This document shows, one piece after another, positions 10,381 through 22,679 of a stretch of 64,000 nt of DNA. The first letter of the stretch is position 1. Every line of letters starts with the position of its first letter. The stretch lies in the NCBI GenBank assembly GCA_026724425.1, contig JAIUCV010000005.1, positions 34,879,784-34,943,783 of the forward strand. The letters run 5' to 3'. The notes under the pieces were generated by a model. The model was not told the origin of the DNA. It saw nothing but the letters and a program-made list of their open reading frames with translations, and made no database searches. The translations under genes were made by a program, and so were the position numbers. The stretch is from Erythrophleum ivorense. Taxonomy: Eukaryota > Streptophyta > Magnoliopsida > Fabales > Fabaceae.

Positions 10381-13300
10381 TGTAATGTCTGGTTTTCGTT
10401 AAACGACAGAAACGAGCATATTTTCAAAGCAAGTCCCCCTAAATGAATTATTTAAGGTCCCAAAAAAATTGAGGAACATTCTAGACTCCTAAAAATGAGA
10501 ATTGTAGCCTCAGACGGAAGGAAAAACGGAGCTAGAATGAAGTAACAAATTTTAATAGAAATCTTACGAAACGTAATGGCATTTTTGTAATTTTGGGCAA
10601 TTTTTGGAATTCACATAGGAGGTCTTTTAAAACCAAAATTTTGAGTTCTCCAGGATTCTCAGAGGCCCTGAAAACCATAGAAAGCCCCGGGACAGTTAAA
10701 TCCCCTCTGATGGACATTTTCCAGCATCGGTGTGCCTGAACTTTGACAGGTCCGTTCAGAAAGGTTTTAGCTCTAATTTGAGTGATTCCAAAGGTATTTT
10801 TCTTAATTGGGAACCCAAATTTTATAATAGAAAAGACGGTTCTCAAAAAGGAGCTAAAACGAAGAAGAAACGAAAATGCAAATATGAAGGGTAAAATTGA
10901 AATTTTTGAAAAAGTTACTTTTCCCTACCTATATATAGCTGGCGCCCCACTTTCCTCCCCATTTGGAATCAGAAAATTTTACATAATTTCAGAAGGGAGA
11001 GCTAGGGTTTTGGGTGCACCAAGAGAGAAGGAGAAGAAGAAGAAATTCCAAGCTTAAGGTATGTTTTTATGGTTATTTTCCACGCTTTTCTCCATCTCCA
11101 CCACCTCTCCTTCATTCTCCTTTCTTTCCTTGGATTAAAATGAGGTTTATAAATCTGATTTAAGGGAGATATTCAAGGGAAAGTTCGGATTTGAAGAGAG
11201 GAGCTTGGAGAAATCAAGATTCAAGCCAAACTAAGTAAGAAAATAAGGTAAAAATGCATCCTATGGTTGATACCTTTCATCACACTTCTTCTCCATTTCG
11301 ACCTACACTAAGAACCCTAGGAGGATCTGATTTCCAAGTCCAAGCAAGCATGAATCTTAGGTATTTGATGGAGAAGAACAAGAATATGCAAAGAAAACAA
11401 CAAAATAGGCATTAGGATTCAAGATGCAAAATATAGGGTTTCTAGTGCACCTTTCAAATTTTGAATTTATGTGATGCTTCTTAGGTCTAAGTAAGAGTTT
11501 ATATGAGTTCTTGAGACACCTAAGATGCTCCCCACAAGCTTCTTGCTTCAAGAAAACCAAGAGAACTTTAAGAAGTCCAAATGATGTCATAGTCTCGGCC
11601 AAGCATGTTCCATATAGCTAGGGAGAGTTTTAAATTTTTCTAAGGCCATTTTTGAGTCATATTTGATGAATGAAAATGAGGGGAGGCCTTGGAAAAAATT
11701 TAGAACTCATGGAAAGTGATTTGGTGCCTTAGGTTCCATATTATGACCTAAAGAAGCAACATGGTGCTAGGCCTTTTATTTTAATGGTGTGATGACTCCA
11801 AGAGGCTTAAAAGGAGTCAAAAATCATATTTGAAAGGAAAGAATAAGGCTTAGAAATTATTTGAAGGGTGTTGCTTCATTAGGTGCCTTTATGGACCATA
11901 ATGAGGGTTATAGAGCAATCTAGGATTTAAACAAATTATGTAGCCTTAGAATATGTTTCATGAACCTAATTGGCTCCCATAAATTGTATCTAGGCCAAGA
12001 GAAACCATCTCCACCAAATTGTGGGTGCGTGGCCGAAAGAGGAGGCTTGAATTTTAAGGAAAAAGTATGTGAGTGTACACAAGGTAGCTCTCTCCGCCTT
12101 CTCTCATGTATGGATGTGTGTTTAGCTTGTTTTAGAATATGTGTATGTGTGTTTTCAAGCTATGAAAAGTATGCTAGCATGCCTTTATATGCCATGATTC
12201 TTGATGCCATGTTATATTTCTAAATGAGTACATAATGTTTGTTTAAGTTTGCTTGAGTGTGGAGAGGCCAAGAACTCTTCCCTTTGGTAAGGATGAGCCA
12301 AGAACCCTTAAGCTTGGTTGAGACAAAGTAAAGAGTCTCCCAAAAGCAAAGTGGGCTCCCAAGAGTATGGTTGAATCCAAAGTGCTTAAAGAATGGGTGA
12401 GACAAGTCCAAAATCCATGAGAAGTGTGAGGCCAATCCAAGCACTTGGTGAACTCTTGAATGTCTTGTATGAGTGATTCACATGCCAAGCTTGTATTAAA
12501 AATGTCTATGATTTCCATTTTCTCCATGCATGCATTTGTAAAGCTTGTTTTGCACATATTATGTATGATTAAATGAGAGATGAGCTATTGGGATTCTTTG
12601 AATCTCATCCCCTTCTCTCCAATGATCTAACATGCTAGGTGGACCAAGTAACTATGGTGAAGGGAGCTAACAACAATGAAGAGGAAAGATTGACAAGCTT
12701 ATGCCTTGTTTTGTCCATTTTGGAACCATAATGATGGTTCATGATGTATATGATGTTGTAAATGTATTATGAACCTTGAGACATGTATAAATATGCTATT
12801 ATGTGATGTTTATAACTATGGATATAGTGTATGAACTCTAGAATACAATTTGAGTTTGTAATGTTCAAATATGCAATATGGAAGTATGATGTAAATGTGC
12901 ATAAGTGTGGGTTGAATGGACAAAATAAGATACATGAGGTTTGGGACTATTTGGGCAGCTCACAAGTCTCAAATGTACTTTTAGACTTGCCCAAAAAGTA
13001 CCACAACCAAGGGAAGGCCATTTGGCAAATTTAGTACCTCATATGGAGCCAAATTTGACCATAATGAAACCCTATATCACTTTTTGGCCAAATGAGCTAG
13101 TCTTAATATGGGATTTTGCATGCAATTAGGTCTCATTGAGAGCTTTTTGTGAAGCTAAAGATCATAATTTTTGTAGGTCTACAGAATATTTGATGATTTT
13201 TCAAAGTTGACAATTTTCATAGTTTCTAGTTTGCTACACTATTTATTTGGTCCGAAATTGCATTTTGTCACACGAGACTTAAATGATGTCCAATTGCCAT

Positions 13301-14064
13301 AAAATTTTATACAGAGGAACTAGACAATCACAATGACTTGTGCCAACTAGAAGCACCTCATTTGGAAGTCTAGAGAGGGAGATATGAATTTTTGAAGTTT
13401 CTATCCAGTATCCGTAATTTTGCACGACTAGAAGTACTGTTCCATTGAATTCCGAGGTCTGGGCTTAATGAACTGATTTGGAGATATTTTTTCTCTCTAT
13501 CTAACATCCACAGATTTCTACATTGGTATCATTTTCATAAATTTGAGTTTTGTAGAATTAATTGGACATTTTCAAAGTTTTATGTAGAATTTTGTGACAG
13601 TTCCAGAATTTAGTCGGACCTTTGGATCATTTTGGATGTCAAACATCCTATGTGATGTATGTTATGGTCTGGGTGTATTTTTGTGATGTATACATCGTAA
13701 GCTTTCCAGAATGACCAAGATTTCATGATTTCGATTTTTCTAGATTTAGTTATGATTTTCCAAAGTTTGGTCAGAAAGTGGAGCAATTCTGGCCGAGAAT
13801 GAAACTCCATATTTTATGCTCCATTTCGGTTTCCATGAGTTGTAGACATGATTTTGTGATGCAATTGAGTTGTAATCATGCAATTAAATATGAAGATACA
13901 TAGCATGAGCTCATACAATCCATATGACACCAAGCACAAATTTTTAAATATAGCGCAATGTGAAGAAATCCATTATTTTCATCCCCTTTTTCATATGCTC
14001 TTGTGGAATTGATGATATAAAGCTTATGAATGGCATGAAATGAGCAAGAATTTACAGTATTACA
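10381..14064 (+). mobile_element. Family C solo LTR nested in C2 (C3)
   Basis: It begins TGTAATGTCTGG at 10381 and ends in ATTACA at 14064, with TAAAT duplicated at 10376-10380 and 14065-14069. At 3684 bp it is the most complete family C copy. Order along the sense strand: U3 with a block also found in LTR E (GGATTCTCAGAGGCCCTG near 10650), TATA at 10930, donor-like GGTATG at 11058-11063, purine-rich leader, GTTGAG/GTCTCCC module (about 12255-12450), hairpin (12590-12611), then a body shared with family A. It contains no internal region. Confidence 0.92.
10930..10937 (+). promoter_or_regulatory. TATA box of C3
   Basis: CCTACCTATATATAGCTGG, 549 bp from the LTR start. A donor-like AAG|GTATGT follows with GT at 11059, 129 bp downstream. 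Confidence 0.6.
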
Positions 14065-16451
14065 TAAATAGAGTTAAGAACCATAGATGGAAGGAAAGAA
14101 TGGAGCCAAGATCATAGATTATGGGTGTTACTTCATTAGGTGCATTATAGAACCATAAATGAGCCGTAGGAACAATCTAGCTTTTACAATGAATGTGTGG
14201 CTTTAGAAATTGTTCCAAAAGTGTAATTGGCTTCCATATGATGTGTCTAGGTCAAAGCAATCAAGTCCCACATTGTTGTGAGTGTGTGGCCAAGGGAGAG
14301 GAAGCATTTTCAAAGGAAAAGTGTGTTGTTGTGCACCAAGGTAGCTTTCTCTTCTTTTGCTCATGCATGAGTGAGTGTTTATCTTGTTTTTGAATGTGTG
14401 TATGCATGTTTTAAGCTATGAAAGATGTTTTAGCATGTATCTATATGCCATGGTACCATGTTGCAATGTTATGCACTTGAATGATATCTTATGAACATGT
14501 TTTGGTTTGCTTAAGTGTGGTAAGGCTAAAAGTCTCTTAGCTAGAGTGAAGATGAGCCAAAAGTCCCCAAGACTGGGTGAGACAGAGCCAAAAGTCTCTA
14601 AAGAATAAGGCTTAGTCAAAAGTCTCTTAAGAAAATAGGTGAGGCAAGTCCAAAATCCCAAAGAGAATGTGTGAGGCTAAACTATTTACTTGGAAAGCCT
14701 ATGTATGTTTTATATGACTTCTTGAAGGCAAGAAATGTTTCATGTATGATTATGCACTCCATGATATCCATGCATGCATTTTTAGACTTGAATTTGCATC
14801 CTTTATGTATGGTTGAAAAGGAGAAGACCTATTGGGATTCCTAGAATCTCATTCCTTCCTCCCCATTGCTTAACATGTCTAAGTAGACCAAGTGTACCAA
14901 GGAATGGAGGCCACCAAGCTTAAAGAAGAAAGATTGACAAGAAAGTGTGCTATTTTGTTCACTTTATAACCATTTTGATGCTATATGATGTAATCCTATG
15001 ATGAATATGTTGTATAACCATTTGAACATATGTAATTACATAGATGCTTGATGTATATATGAGATTTGATGCAATGTAAATGATATAGCAACTTTTTGAC
15101 ATTGAGTGGCAAGATGAAGCTTGTATGTTCTTGTGTATACCTTGGGGTGAGAGAGTGAGTTTGTGAAATCTAGGTCTGTGAACCTTTGAGACATGTTTAA
15201 TAGACCATTTTGGTGTTTTTTCACGTGTTCAAGTAGTCATGAAAGCCTTGGAAGCAAATTTGGACCTTTTGTGACCTTTTAAGAAGCATAAATAAACCAA
15301 TTTGCAACCCTATAGCACAATCTGACCAAATGAACAAATTTCCTTATAAAATTTGGCATGCATATAGGTCTCATCTAGAAATTTTTTAAGAGCTAAAGAT
15401 AAGATTATTTGGAGCTCTGTGGAATTAATTATGAATTTTGAAAGTTGGCAAATTTCTGTTATGGTTACTGTTTATATGGTCAGTTTCTTCTCCTGTGTCA
15501 TTTAAGGGCCAAATGGTGTCCAATGTTCATGAAATTTCAAGATATGAATTTTTGAAGTTCTGTGTTAGTACCAGTAGCGCCAGCTAAGTTTATATATTGT
15601 TCCATCGATTTCCAGTGGCTAGACATTCCGTTTTGGTCTGGACTTATTTTAGCATAAAGTAGATATTTGTAGCTTTCTAAAATGGTATAGTGTGCATGAT
15701 TTCAATTTTTTAGAATTAGTTATGATTGTTCAAAATTTATGATAGAAATCTAGCATATGAACCCGAGGCAAACTTCCATTATTTTGTGTATATATACTAT
15801 GAGCTCGAGTTGTTGGCTATATTTAGAGATGGTTTTGAGTTGTGTGTATGTATTTAAATAGGAGAATGAGATGGATGAATTCATATGGTCCACGAGACAC
15901 GAGATAAAATTTTTATCCATGACATAATGCAAAAATAATTGAATATTTTGCTACCATTTTCTTGGAAAACTTGTGAGACTAATGGAAGGAAGCTAGGATA
16001 TAGATAAGGAAAGATAGTTAAATATGGTGTTACATTTTGCATGTTATGTTTGATGAGCTTAGTGTGACAACCTTAACTTTTAATCATTGTAATTAAAGTT
16101 AAATATGTGATTAATAACCATAAACTAGGGTTACATGATATTAAGACTAATTACATTCTGGAAATGCGGGGAAATTTGAACCTTAATGTTATTAGAGTCA
16201 TCAACCATATAATTACAAGTACTCATGCACATAAGGGAAAGAAACACTCATTTATAAGCCTTTAATTCTATTACCTATCAATTCATCACTCACAAGAATC
16301 TTCTACCAATATTTCTAAGTCATCCCTTGAGATTACCATATGAAAAACTAAGATTTCCTAGTTAATATAAAGGATTCAGGATGTTCGCCGGCTAAATTCC
16401 TCTTAGCCACAACCAATTGCCCTCAGGTTCACTCTTTACATCATTACTGAT

Positions 16452-16718
16452 TTTGCCGCGGACCTTCGCCGCAGCTAACCTATATAGCGCCACAGCAAGG
16501 AAGCCTCCTGGAACCTACCTAGCTCGCCTCTCACTATTGGCCGTGGCCAATTCTCCCTTTCGCTACAGCTAATTCCTCTCTGGAATGCCTGTCACATTTT
16601 AACAAAAGTTCACCGCAGCCAATTCCCATTTAGCAGCGGCAAATTACCTTCTGGACGACTCTCAATTTTACCTCTCACATTTCGCCATGGCGAATTCCAC
16701 ATTTTGCTGCGGTGAATT
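16452..16718. repeat. Phased palindrome array in B1, left part
   Basis: Short palindromes of the form TT-N-GC-YRYR-GC-N-AA, the clearest being TTCGCCATGGCGAATT at 16681-16696. By hand, core centres fall at about 16472, 16493, 16544, 16566, 16616, 16637, 16688 and 16710, that is steps of 21, 51, 22, 50, 21, 51 and 22. A further weaker site is at 16459. Two more sites at about 19694 and 19715 lie beyond the nested LTR; joined across it the step is about 52, so the rhythm continues. The spacers repeat a CTCTCTGG-like word. Confidence 0.85.
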
Positions 16719-16734
16719 GCTCTCTGGTACTCTG

Positions 16735-19661
16735 TGTAACACCTTAACCTCTAGCTCATACCCAACATGCCCTCTTACTCATATGCACGTGCGGAACTCA
16801 CAAGGGAGATAATTTACTCTACCTTATGCTTCTTTCTCTATGGCACTATGTGTGGGTAGAGATCCACTTAGAAGTAATATGGACCGGTTGAGCTCTCTCT
16901 ATGCTTCCTCATGCTCAATTACACTATTGAGACTTATTTCAATCCCCACAATATGCTTTAAACTCATGGAAAGCAAAAAGGGATTGGAGACATGCATTTT
17001 CGTTCTTGGCAGATTTTGCTTCATTTCTGGGCTAAGTTTGAAAATCCGTAACTAAATGTGGAAAAATCATAACTGAATGATCTGGATCATTCTAGAAAGC
17101 TTGAGACGTCTACTTCATGCTAAAAATAAGTAAAAGTCTCATTATCTCACATACTCTGCGTTTGACATCAAAATCGTTCACTGGTCAGAGGGGGCTTCTT
17201 TGCTGTCACAGTTTACTGATATGGACTTTGAAAATGTCTAACTAATTCCACAAAAATCCAATGCTCATAAAATCTATCTCTATGGAAAGATGTGGATGTT
17301 ATCTAGAGGAAAAAAATATCTCCAGATCAGTTCACCTAGCCAATTTCCCGGAAACTGATGAAACAGTACCTCGGGTCTGGTTGGGTGTCTGATTCTGGGC
17401 AGGAACTTTGAAATTGCATAACTTCCTCTCTAGACCTCTAAATGAGGTGATTCCAGTTCCTACAAGTCACTGTGAACATCTATCGTCTGTGTATAAAATT
17501 TCGTAGCCATTGGACTACGTTTGCCCCTCGGATGACACGTTTCTCAAACTGACCAAGTGAACAGTGATTTCTGAAATCCGAAATTCTGATGTCAACTTTG
17601 GAAAATCATAGAAAATGCTATAGACCTCTAAATGACATGGACTCTAGCTTCCCAGAAAGCTCTAAACATAATCTAGCTACATGTCAAATCTCATAACTAG
17701 AAGAGGTCATATGGCTATTCTATGACATCATGTGCAAAATGGCCCTTTCTTGGCCAAAAGTGTGGCTAATGGGGTCCAATCTTAAGTTTTCTACTTCTAT
17801 GACTCTTTGAGCACATGAGAAAGCATCTTTAGGAGCTATCAATTATGCCTCAAGTGTCTCATAACTTAGATTGGGGAAACCCACTACCCTATGCCCACTT
17901 ATGCACCCATATGGTCTATACTACTTTTGATCATTTCACATCAAACATACCTTTTCATTTATCATAAACCTCATTCTCATACATACATCATTCATACATA
18001 CATTGTCTTACAAAACTAGTAGGAATTTCATCATATACATCATTGCTTTACATTTACATCTCATATACAATGTATTACAAAAGTCTTTACACTCTTCATT
18101 AGCTTCTATCCCTAGCTTCATGCTTGGTGGTGGTTGCTCCCATCCCTAATCTCACTTGGCCCACCTGGCATGGTTGGATGGTGGAGAGGGAGGGTGAGAT
18201 TCGGAGAATCTCAGTAGTTCAACTCTCATTCAAACATACATAAATTGCATGCAACAAGTCTCATTATGCATGTATAGCATGCTAGCATATAAAACCATGA
18301 TGAAAACGTTTAAAACATATGAAATGGCCATGCATAACATTCAAGAGCTTGCTAAGTACTCGGATCGGCCTCACCCATTCCCTTGTGGCTTTTGGATTTG
18401 CCTTCCCATACTTTAGAGGTCCTTAGACTCAACCCTTACTCTTTGGGAGTCAACCTCACTTTTGGGAGACCTTTTTCTCTTGTCTCAACCAACTTAGGGC
18501 TTCGGCTCATCCTCACCTGGGCTATAGGGTTATTGGCTTTTCCATTTCCTCAAGTAAAACCCAACAATCATTTAAAACATCATCTCAATCATCACATATA
18601 ATCATGCTAACACACTTCTCATAGCTCATATCATTCACACATACAAGCAAGACAATGTAAACACACAATTATGCATGAGAGAAAGTGGAGAGAACTACCT
18701 TGTTAGCTATTCGCTACTTGCTCTTACACTTGACTCCTCCCTTGTTGGTTTCACAACAACTTCTAGATTGGAGAGCTTCTCTTGAGCCTAACCACATAAA
18801 AGCATGGAATCAAGACCTCAATACTCAATTCTTAAGCTAGGGATCACTTCTACTCAGCTCTACTGAGCTTCTCACTCTAGGTCTTTTCCTCTCACTAGGG
18901 TCCATAAGCTATCCCTCTCTTTTCTCAACTCTTAAGAAAGGGGAAAAGCAAGAAAGAGAAGACTATCTACTTCTAATATCTTTCAAGAATGGTTTCCCAC
19001 TCTCTCTCCTCTGAACCAAACTCAAAACCTAACCATTTCTATCATCTAAACCGTAGGAAAGAGGGGAAAAGGGGAGAAGGGCAACATACTAAGAGGAAGT
19101 CATGAGAATCCTTACCTTTCTTGTGCTTTCCTCTTCTCTTCAGCTTCTCTCTCTCTCCTCCTCCCTTTGCTCTCTCCTAAGACGAGTTTGAGTCGGTTAG
19201 AAGAAGAAAGAAGAGATTTGGAAGCTTTTAAAAAGTCAAATTCTCTTTTTCTCGCTTTTCTGGACCGCTCTCGCTATAGCGAGTTAGTGCCCTCGCTACG
19301 GCGAGCTCGTGTCTATTCTCGACCTTCGCTATGGCGTCGCTATGGCGAGATCATGTCTGTTCCAGACCTCTGCCTTCGCTATGGCGTCGCTACAGCGAGC
19401 AACTCCCTGGTCTCTATATGGAATGCCACACTCGCTATAGCTAGGAACAATTTCGCTACGGCGAGCAACTCACTGGTTTCTATATGGAATGCCACACTCG
19501 CTATAGCTAGGAACATCTTCGCTATTGCGAGGAGGCATTCTCGCTATGGCGATTCCATTTCTCGCTATGGCGAGAAGACTTAGAAAATTCTCAGCTCTTC
19601 GAAAATTTTCCAGCTTTCTATTTTCTTTTCCTTTTCTATTTTCTTTTTCTGGGTTGTTACA
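16735..19661 (-). mobile_element. Family A solo LTR nested in B1 (A1)
   Basis: It starts TGTAACACC at 16735, ends GTTGTTACA at 19661, and is flanked by CTCTG at 16730-16734 and 19662-19666. At 2927 bp it is close to the LTRs of the full element at 40691-54087, and it has the same orientation, so its sense strand is minus. The insertion lies within the palindrome array of B1. It carries its own array (19270-19573), the hairpin motif (18194-18214) and the GTTGAG/GTCTCCC module (about 18365-18545). Confidence 0.92.
19270..19573. repeat. Phased palindrome array in A1 (U3)
   Basis: Twelve sites of form CTCGCYRYRGCGAG. Core centres are about 19277, 19299, 19332, 19343, 19382, 19393, 19438, 19459, 19504, 19525, 19547 and 19568; steps 22, 33, 11, 39, 11, 45, 21, 45, 21, 22, 21. 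Two 66-bp units carrying the phrase ACTCCCTGG or ACTCACTGG plus ATATGGAATGCCACA are tandem duplicates. The array lies about 90-390 bp from the LTR's sense-strand start, upstream of a TATA-like TTTTTAAAAG. Confidence 0.9.
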
Positions 19662-21902
19662 CTCTGCCTGGGCAACTTCGCCTCTATTGGCCGTGGCTAA
19701 CAATATTTTGGCCGCAGCAAAATGCCTTCTGATCTTACAACTCCTAAAATTTGGTTTTATACTCTCCACTCTCTATCTAGAGGCTCTCTAGGGCCACTCT
19801 CCCACTTGTTATGAGATTCTAATAGCATTTATCTAGCTGAATTGCCCCAGCCGTTATATCATTACCCATTCCACATTTACAGGTGGATTCTCCTACTCAT
19901 TCATTAGTCTTATATCAGCAAATTTATAAACTTCTCACAATGGTCATTCAATCATGTTTTCATTGAATAATTCTTGCATCGCTAGCTCAAATCCACAATC
20001 AATATATCACATGATTTCATTACCTAAATAGTCAGTTGAGACATAGGTTTACAAGTCATAATAAGTGTCATAAGCTCATACATCCATCAACAACTAATAT
20101 GAAGCTTATTTCTCATTAGTTACATTTTATGTTATCAAAATACAAACTCCTACACTTGGCAATACAGATACATGATGATGCTAGACAAAGGTTAACAAAA
20201 TTAACATCTACTCTATTCCACTTAGACCAAGTGTAGCTCCCCACACCAAGCCTCAGCTCATGGATGTTCATCCACTTGCTTGCCTTTATCCTTACCTCGA
20301 AGAACTTTCACCTGAAATGTCTAGCCTAAGAAATGGGGTGAGATGCAAATCTCAGTAACCAAGGCAAATTCCATCATATATTCTAGTTTAATTAACATAT
20401 ATGTATGATTTCACATAAGCATAAGAAAACATACTAGTCATATAGTAAATGAAACAATTAGGCTATTACGATTACTATCCCATACTAGCAATCATATTTT
20501 CACATGTTAAAGGCCAATAACACCGGGAAAGGCCCGTCCACGGCACCTACTCCCCATTGAGCACAACCAGGGCTCAGTGCATTTGGGGTTTGATCATAAC
20601 CTGGTGCCCGATCGAAGCATATGCATGGGTGGCAGCCGCACCACAACTCCACCATGGACTCACAAGGTCCAAACATAATATAATAGATAGCCAACCAATT
20701 CATTTAGCATTTCAAATCATTCATGTATAGTAAGTATGAAATTAAAGTAGATACATGCATGAAATTAATGTAGTCCCAGTTACCTCACTTATAGCCAATC
20801 TTCTAAGAGCTAATTGAATGTTACTTTAGCCTATGGACACAAAACCAAGCCATTACTATCCCTAATCACAATTTGTATAAGCAAACCCATCACTTAAAAA
20901 AAAGGTTAAACTATATAGGACTACTCAGAAACATTTACCCAATCACCACTAAAACTAAATTCGGATTCGGTTGCTCCTACCCCAGAAACCTTAAAATAAC
21001 ACCTCAAATTCTGAGTAAATTCGCATAGAAACAATACCCATATTATAAATCAGCTATAGGGGTTTCAAACTACAAAGAAAACATCAAAATAGAAAGTTTA
21101 TACTTACCTAATAATACCCTTAGCCCTAACCTATGAAATTTCACCAAGAAAATCCTAAACAACTACATTTCAGATTTTAGATATGGTGAAAATACTCCAA
21201 ATGAAAAACTAATCAGGCCAAAATAAGGAGAAAAAGAAGGGGATTAAGTTATATAATTATTACCTTGGCTGAATCTTGCTCTAGAGGTGGGAAATGATGG
21301 ATTTCTTGCCCCAAACCCTAGCCTCCCTTCAAACCTCCGAATTTCTTTTTTGTGTTTCAGCAAAATGGGGAAGGGGCTGAAGTGTTTAGAGTTTTAGTTA
21401 GGTTGAAGTTAGGTCTAATGTGGGTCATAGGCTGACCCAAGGGTCCAATGGTAAGTGGGTTTTGATTTAAACCTTGTTGGGTCAGCTTCAATGTGTTGGG
21501 CTGTAGACATTTAATTAGGCCAGACCAAATTTGAAGGACTCAATTGATTTGAGTCTGCTCAAGGGTTATTAGGCTAATTATAAGGGCTTATGCAAGTTGA
21601 GTCTTGGGTTTCTAATTCATTAAATTGAACCGGGCCATCACTAAGTTCTATCTCTTGGGCCAAGCCTCACAATAAGGGTTGGGTTTGCATCTAAAATTCT
21701 TAGGCCTCCATTAGTCCCTAACATTAGCCTACTTAATTTAATTTGGGCCTAGATAGGGTTTATAACTCAATTAAATCTCAAACTATTAATAATTTATCTC
21801 TCTAAAATTCTCATTCACTTAACTTGTCTAATTATCTAATATTAATTATTCTTAACTATCCCAAATCTATGATTAATTTCTTAATTAATTTAGGGTGTTA
21901 CA

Positions 21903-22679
21903 CTTAGGCTAAGAGCTAAAGAGGGGTAATAGAAATGAACACAATAATTCTTCCAAACCTAAGAGAAAAGCCTAAGCTAAGTTGAGTTTCATGACTATGA
22001 TTGAGTAAATTGCAAACATGTAAGCATTTATATTAGTTTTATATGACCATGTATACTTACATCATTCTTGTTTGACTGTCTCAAGCTTATTTTGGGTGAA
22101 TTAAGTACAGCTATTGAGATTTTCTCGAATCTCATCCCAATCTCTATTTTCCTATTAACTAGTGCCAAGTAGAAGTACTAGTGCTAACAAAGGAAAATAG
22201 AAAGAATGATAGTTGAATTTTTAGAACTATATGAATATTTTATATTTAATTTTGGTGAATGTACAAGAAATGTATATGGATTATGTTTAACTCCATCATG
22301 ATGTAATACATATATTAGTCACTATAAACCGTGATGTATAATTCCAGGTTGAGTTATTTAGTTTTAGTTGATATTTTATGCCCAGATTGCAGTATATGAC
22401 CCTGTTATTATCTGTATTTTCTATGTCTGAGTTGGGCTATTATGTGACCATTTGATTGGTTTGGACAGTCAATTTGATAAGGGAAAACTCTGTCAGACTT
22501 TCCTTAGAATAATATGTACATTTTACTTTTAATGGTTGAATTGTTTGGACATGGATTTATGAACAAAGCAAGTATATCAATTTCAGAAATTTAGGACTCA
22601 GTATGCTTCTGTCATAAATAAATGGACTTGTTGTTGATCCTTAGTAATTAAATAAAAGCTAGATAGCTAAGGTGTTACA
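21903..22679 (+). mobile_element. 3' part of an older E-like LTR
   Basis: It ends GGTGTTACA at 22679 and contains the GAGATT...GAATCTCATCCC hairpin at about 22117-22137 in plus orientation. Everything from 21902 leftwards in this window is nested in or upstream of this LTR. Its 5' end and target duplication (flank CTATG) are outside the window or destroyed. Confidence 0.6.

Larger units (their letters stand above)
8949..16034 (+). mobile_element. Family C solo LTR, interrupted (C2)
   Basis: It starts TGTAATGTCTAG at 8949 and ends GGTGTTACA at 16034, flanked by an exact TTTTG duplication (8944-8948 and 16035-16039). It has no internal coding region and no primer site, so it is a solo LTR. Removing the nested copy (10381-14064) and one 5-bp duplication leaves about 3.4 kb. 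The break is seamless: GACTCTAAGAGG before and AGAGTTAAGAACC after match the uninterrupted order in C1 at about 6700-6740. The hairpin motif is at 14834-14855. Confidence 0.9.
16063..21902 (-). mobile_element. Family B solo LTR, interrupted (B1)
   Basis: The ends are TGTGACAACC at 16063 and GGTGTTACA at 21902, with CTTAG duplicated at 16058-16062 and 21903-21907. Removing the nested family A LTR (16735-19661) and one 5-bp duplication leaves 2908 bp, matching B3 (2888 bp). Sense is taken as minus because the shared hairpin (about 20339-20354) and a donor-like AAG|GTAATA have the same polarity as in families A and C on that strand. It holds a phased palindrome array (16452-16718, resuming at about 19690-19718) and a GC-richer conserved block at about 20515-20670. 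No coding region is present. Confidence 0.9.

Noticed and set aside
20500..20703. 67-codon open frame over the GC-richer block of B1
   Set aside because: It is not clearly open in the other three family B copies and has no known motif; the conservation is better seen at the DNA level.
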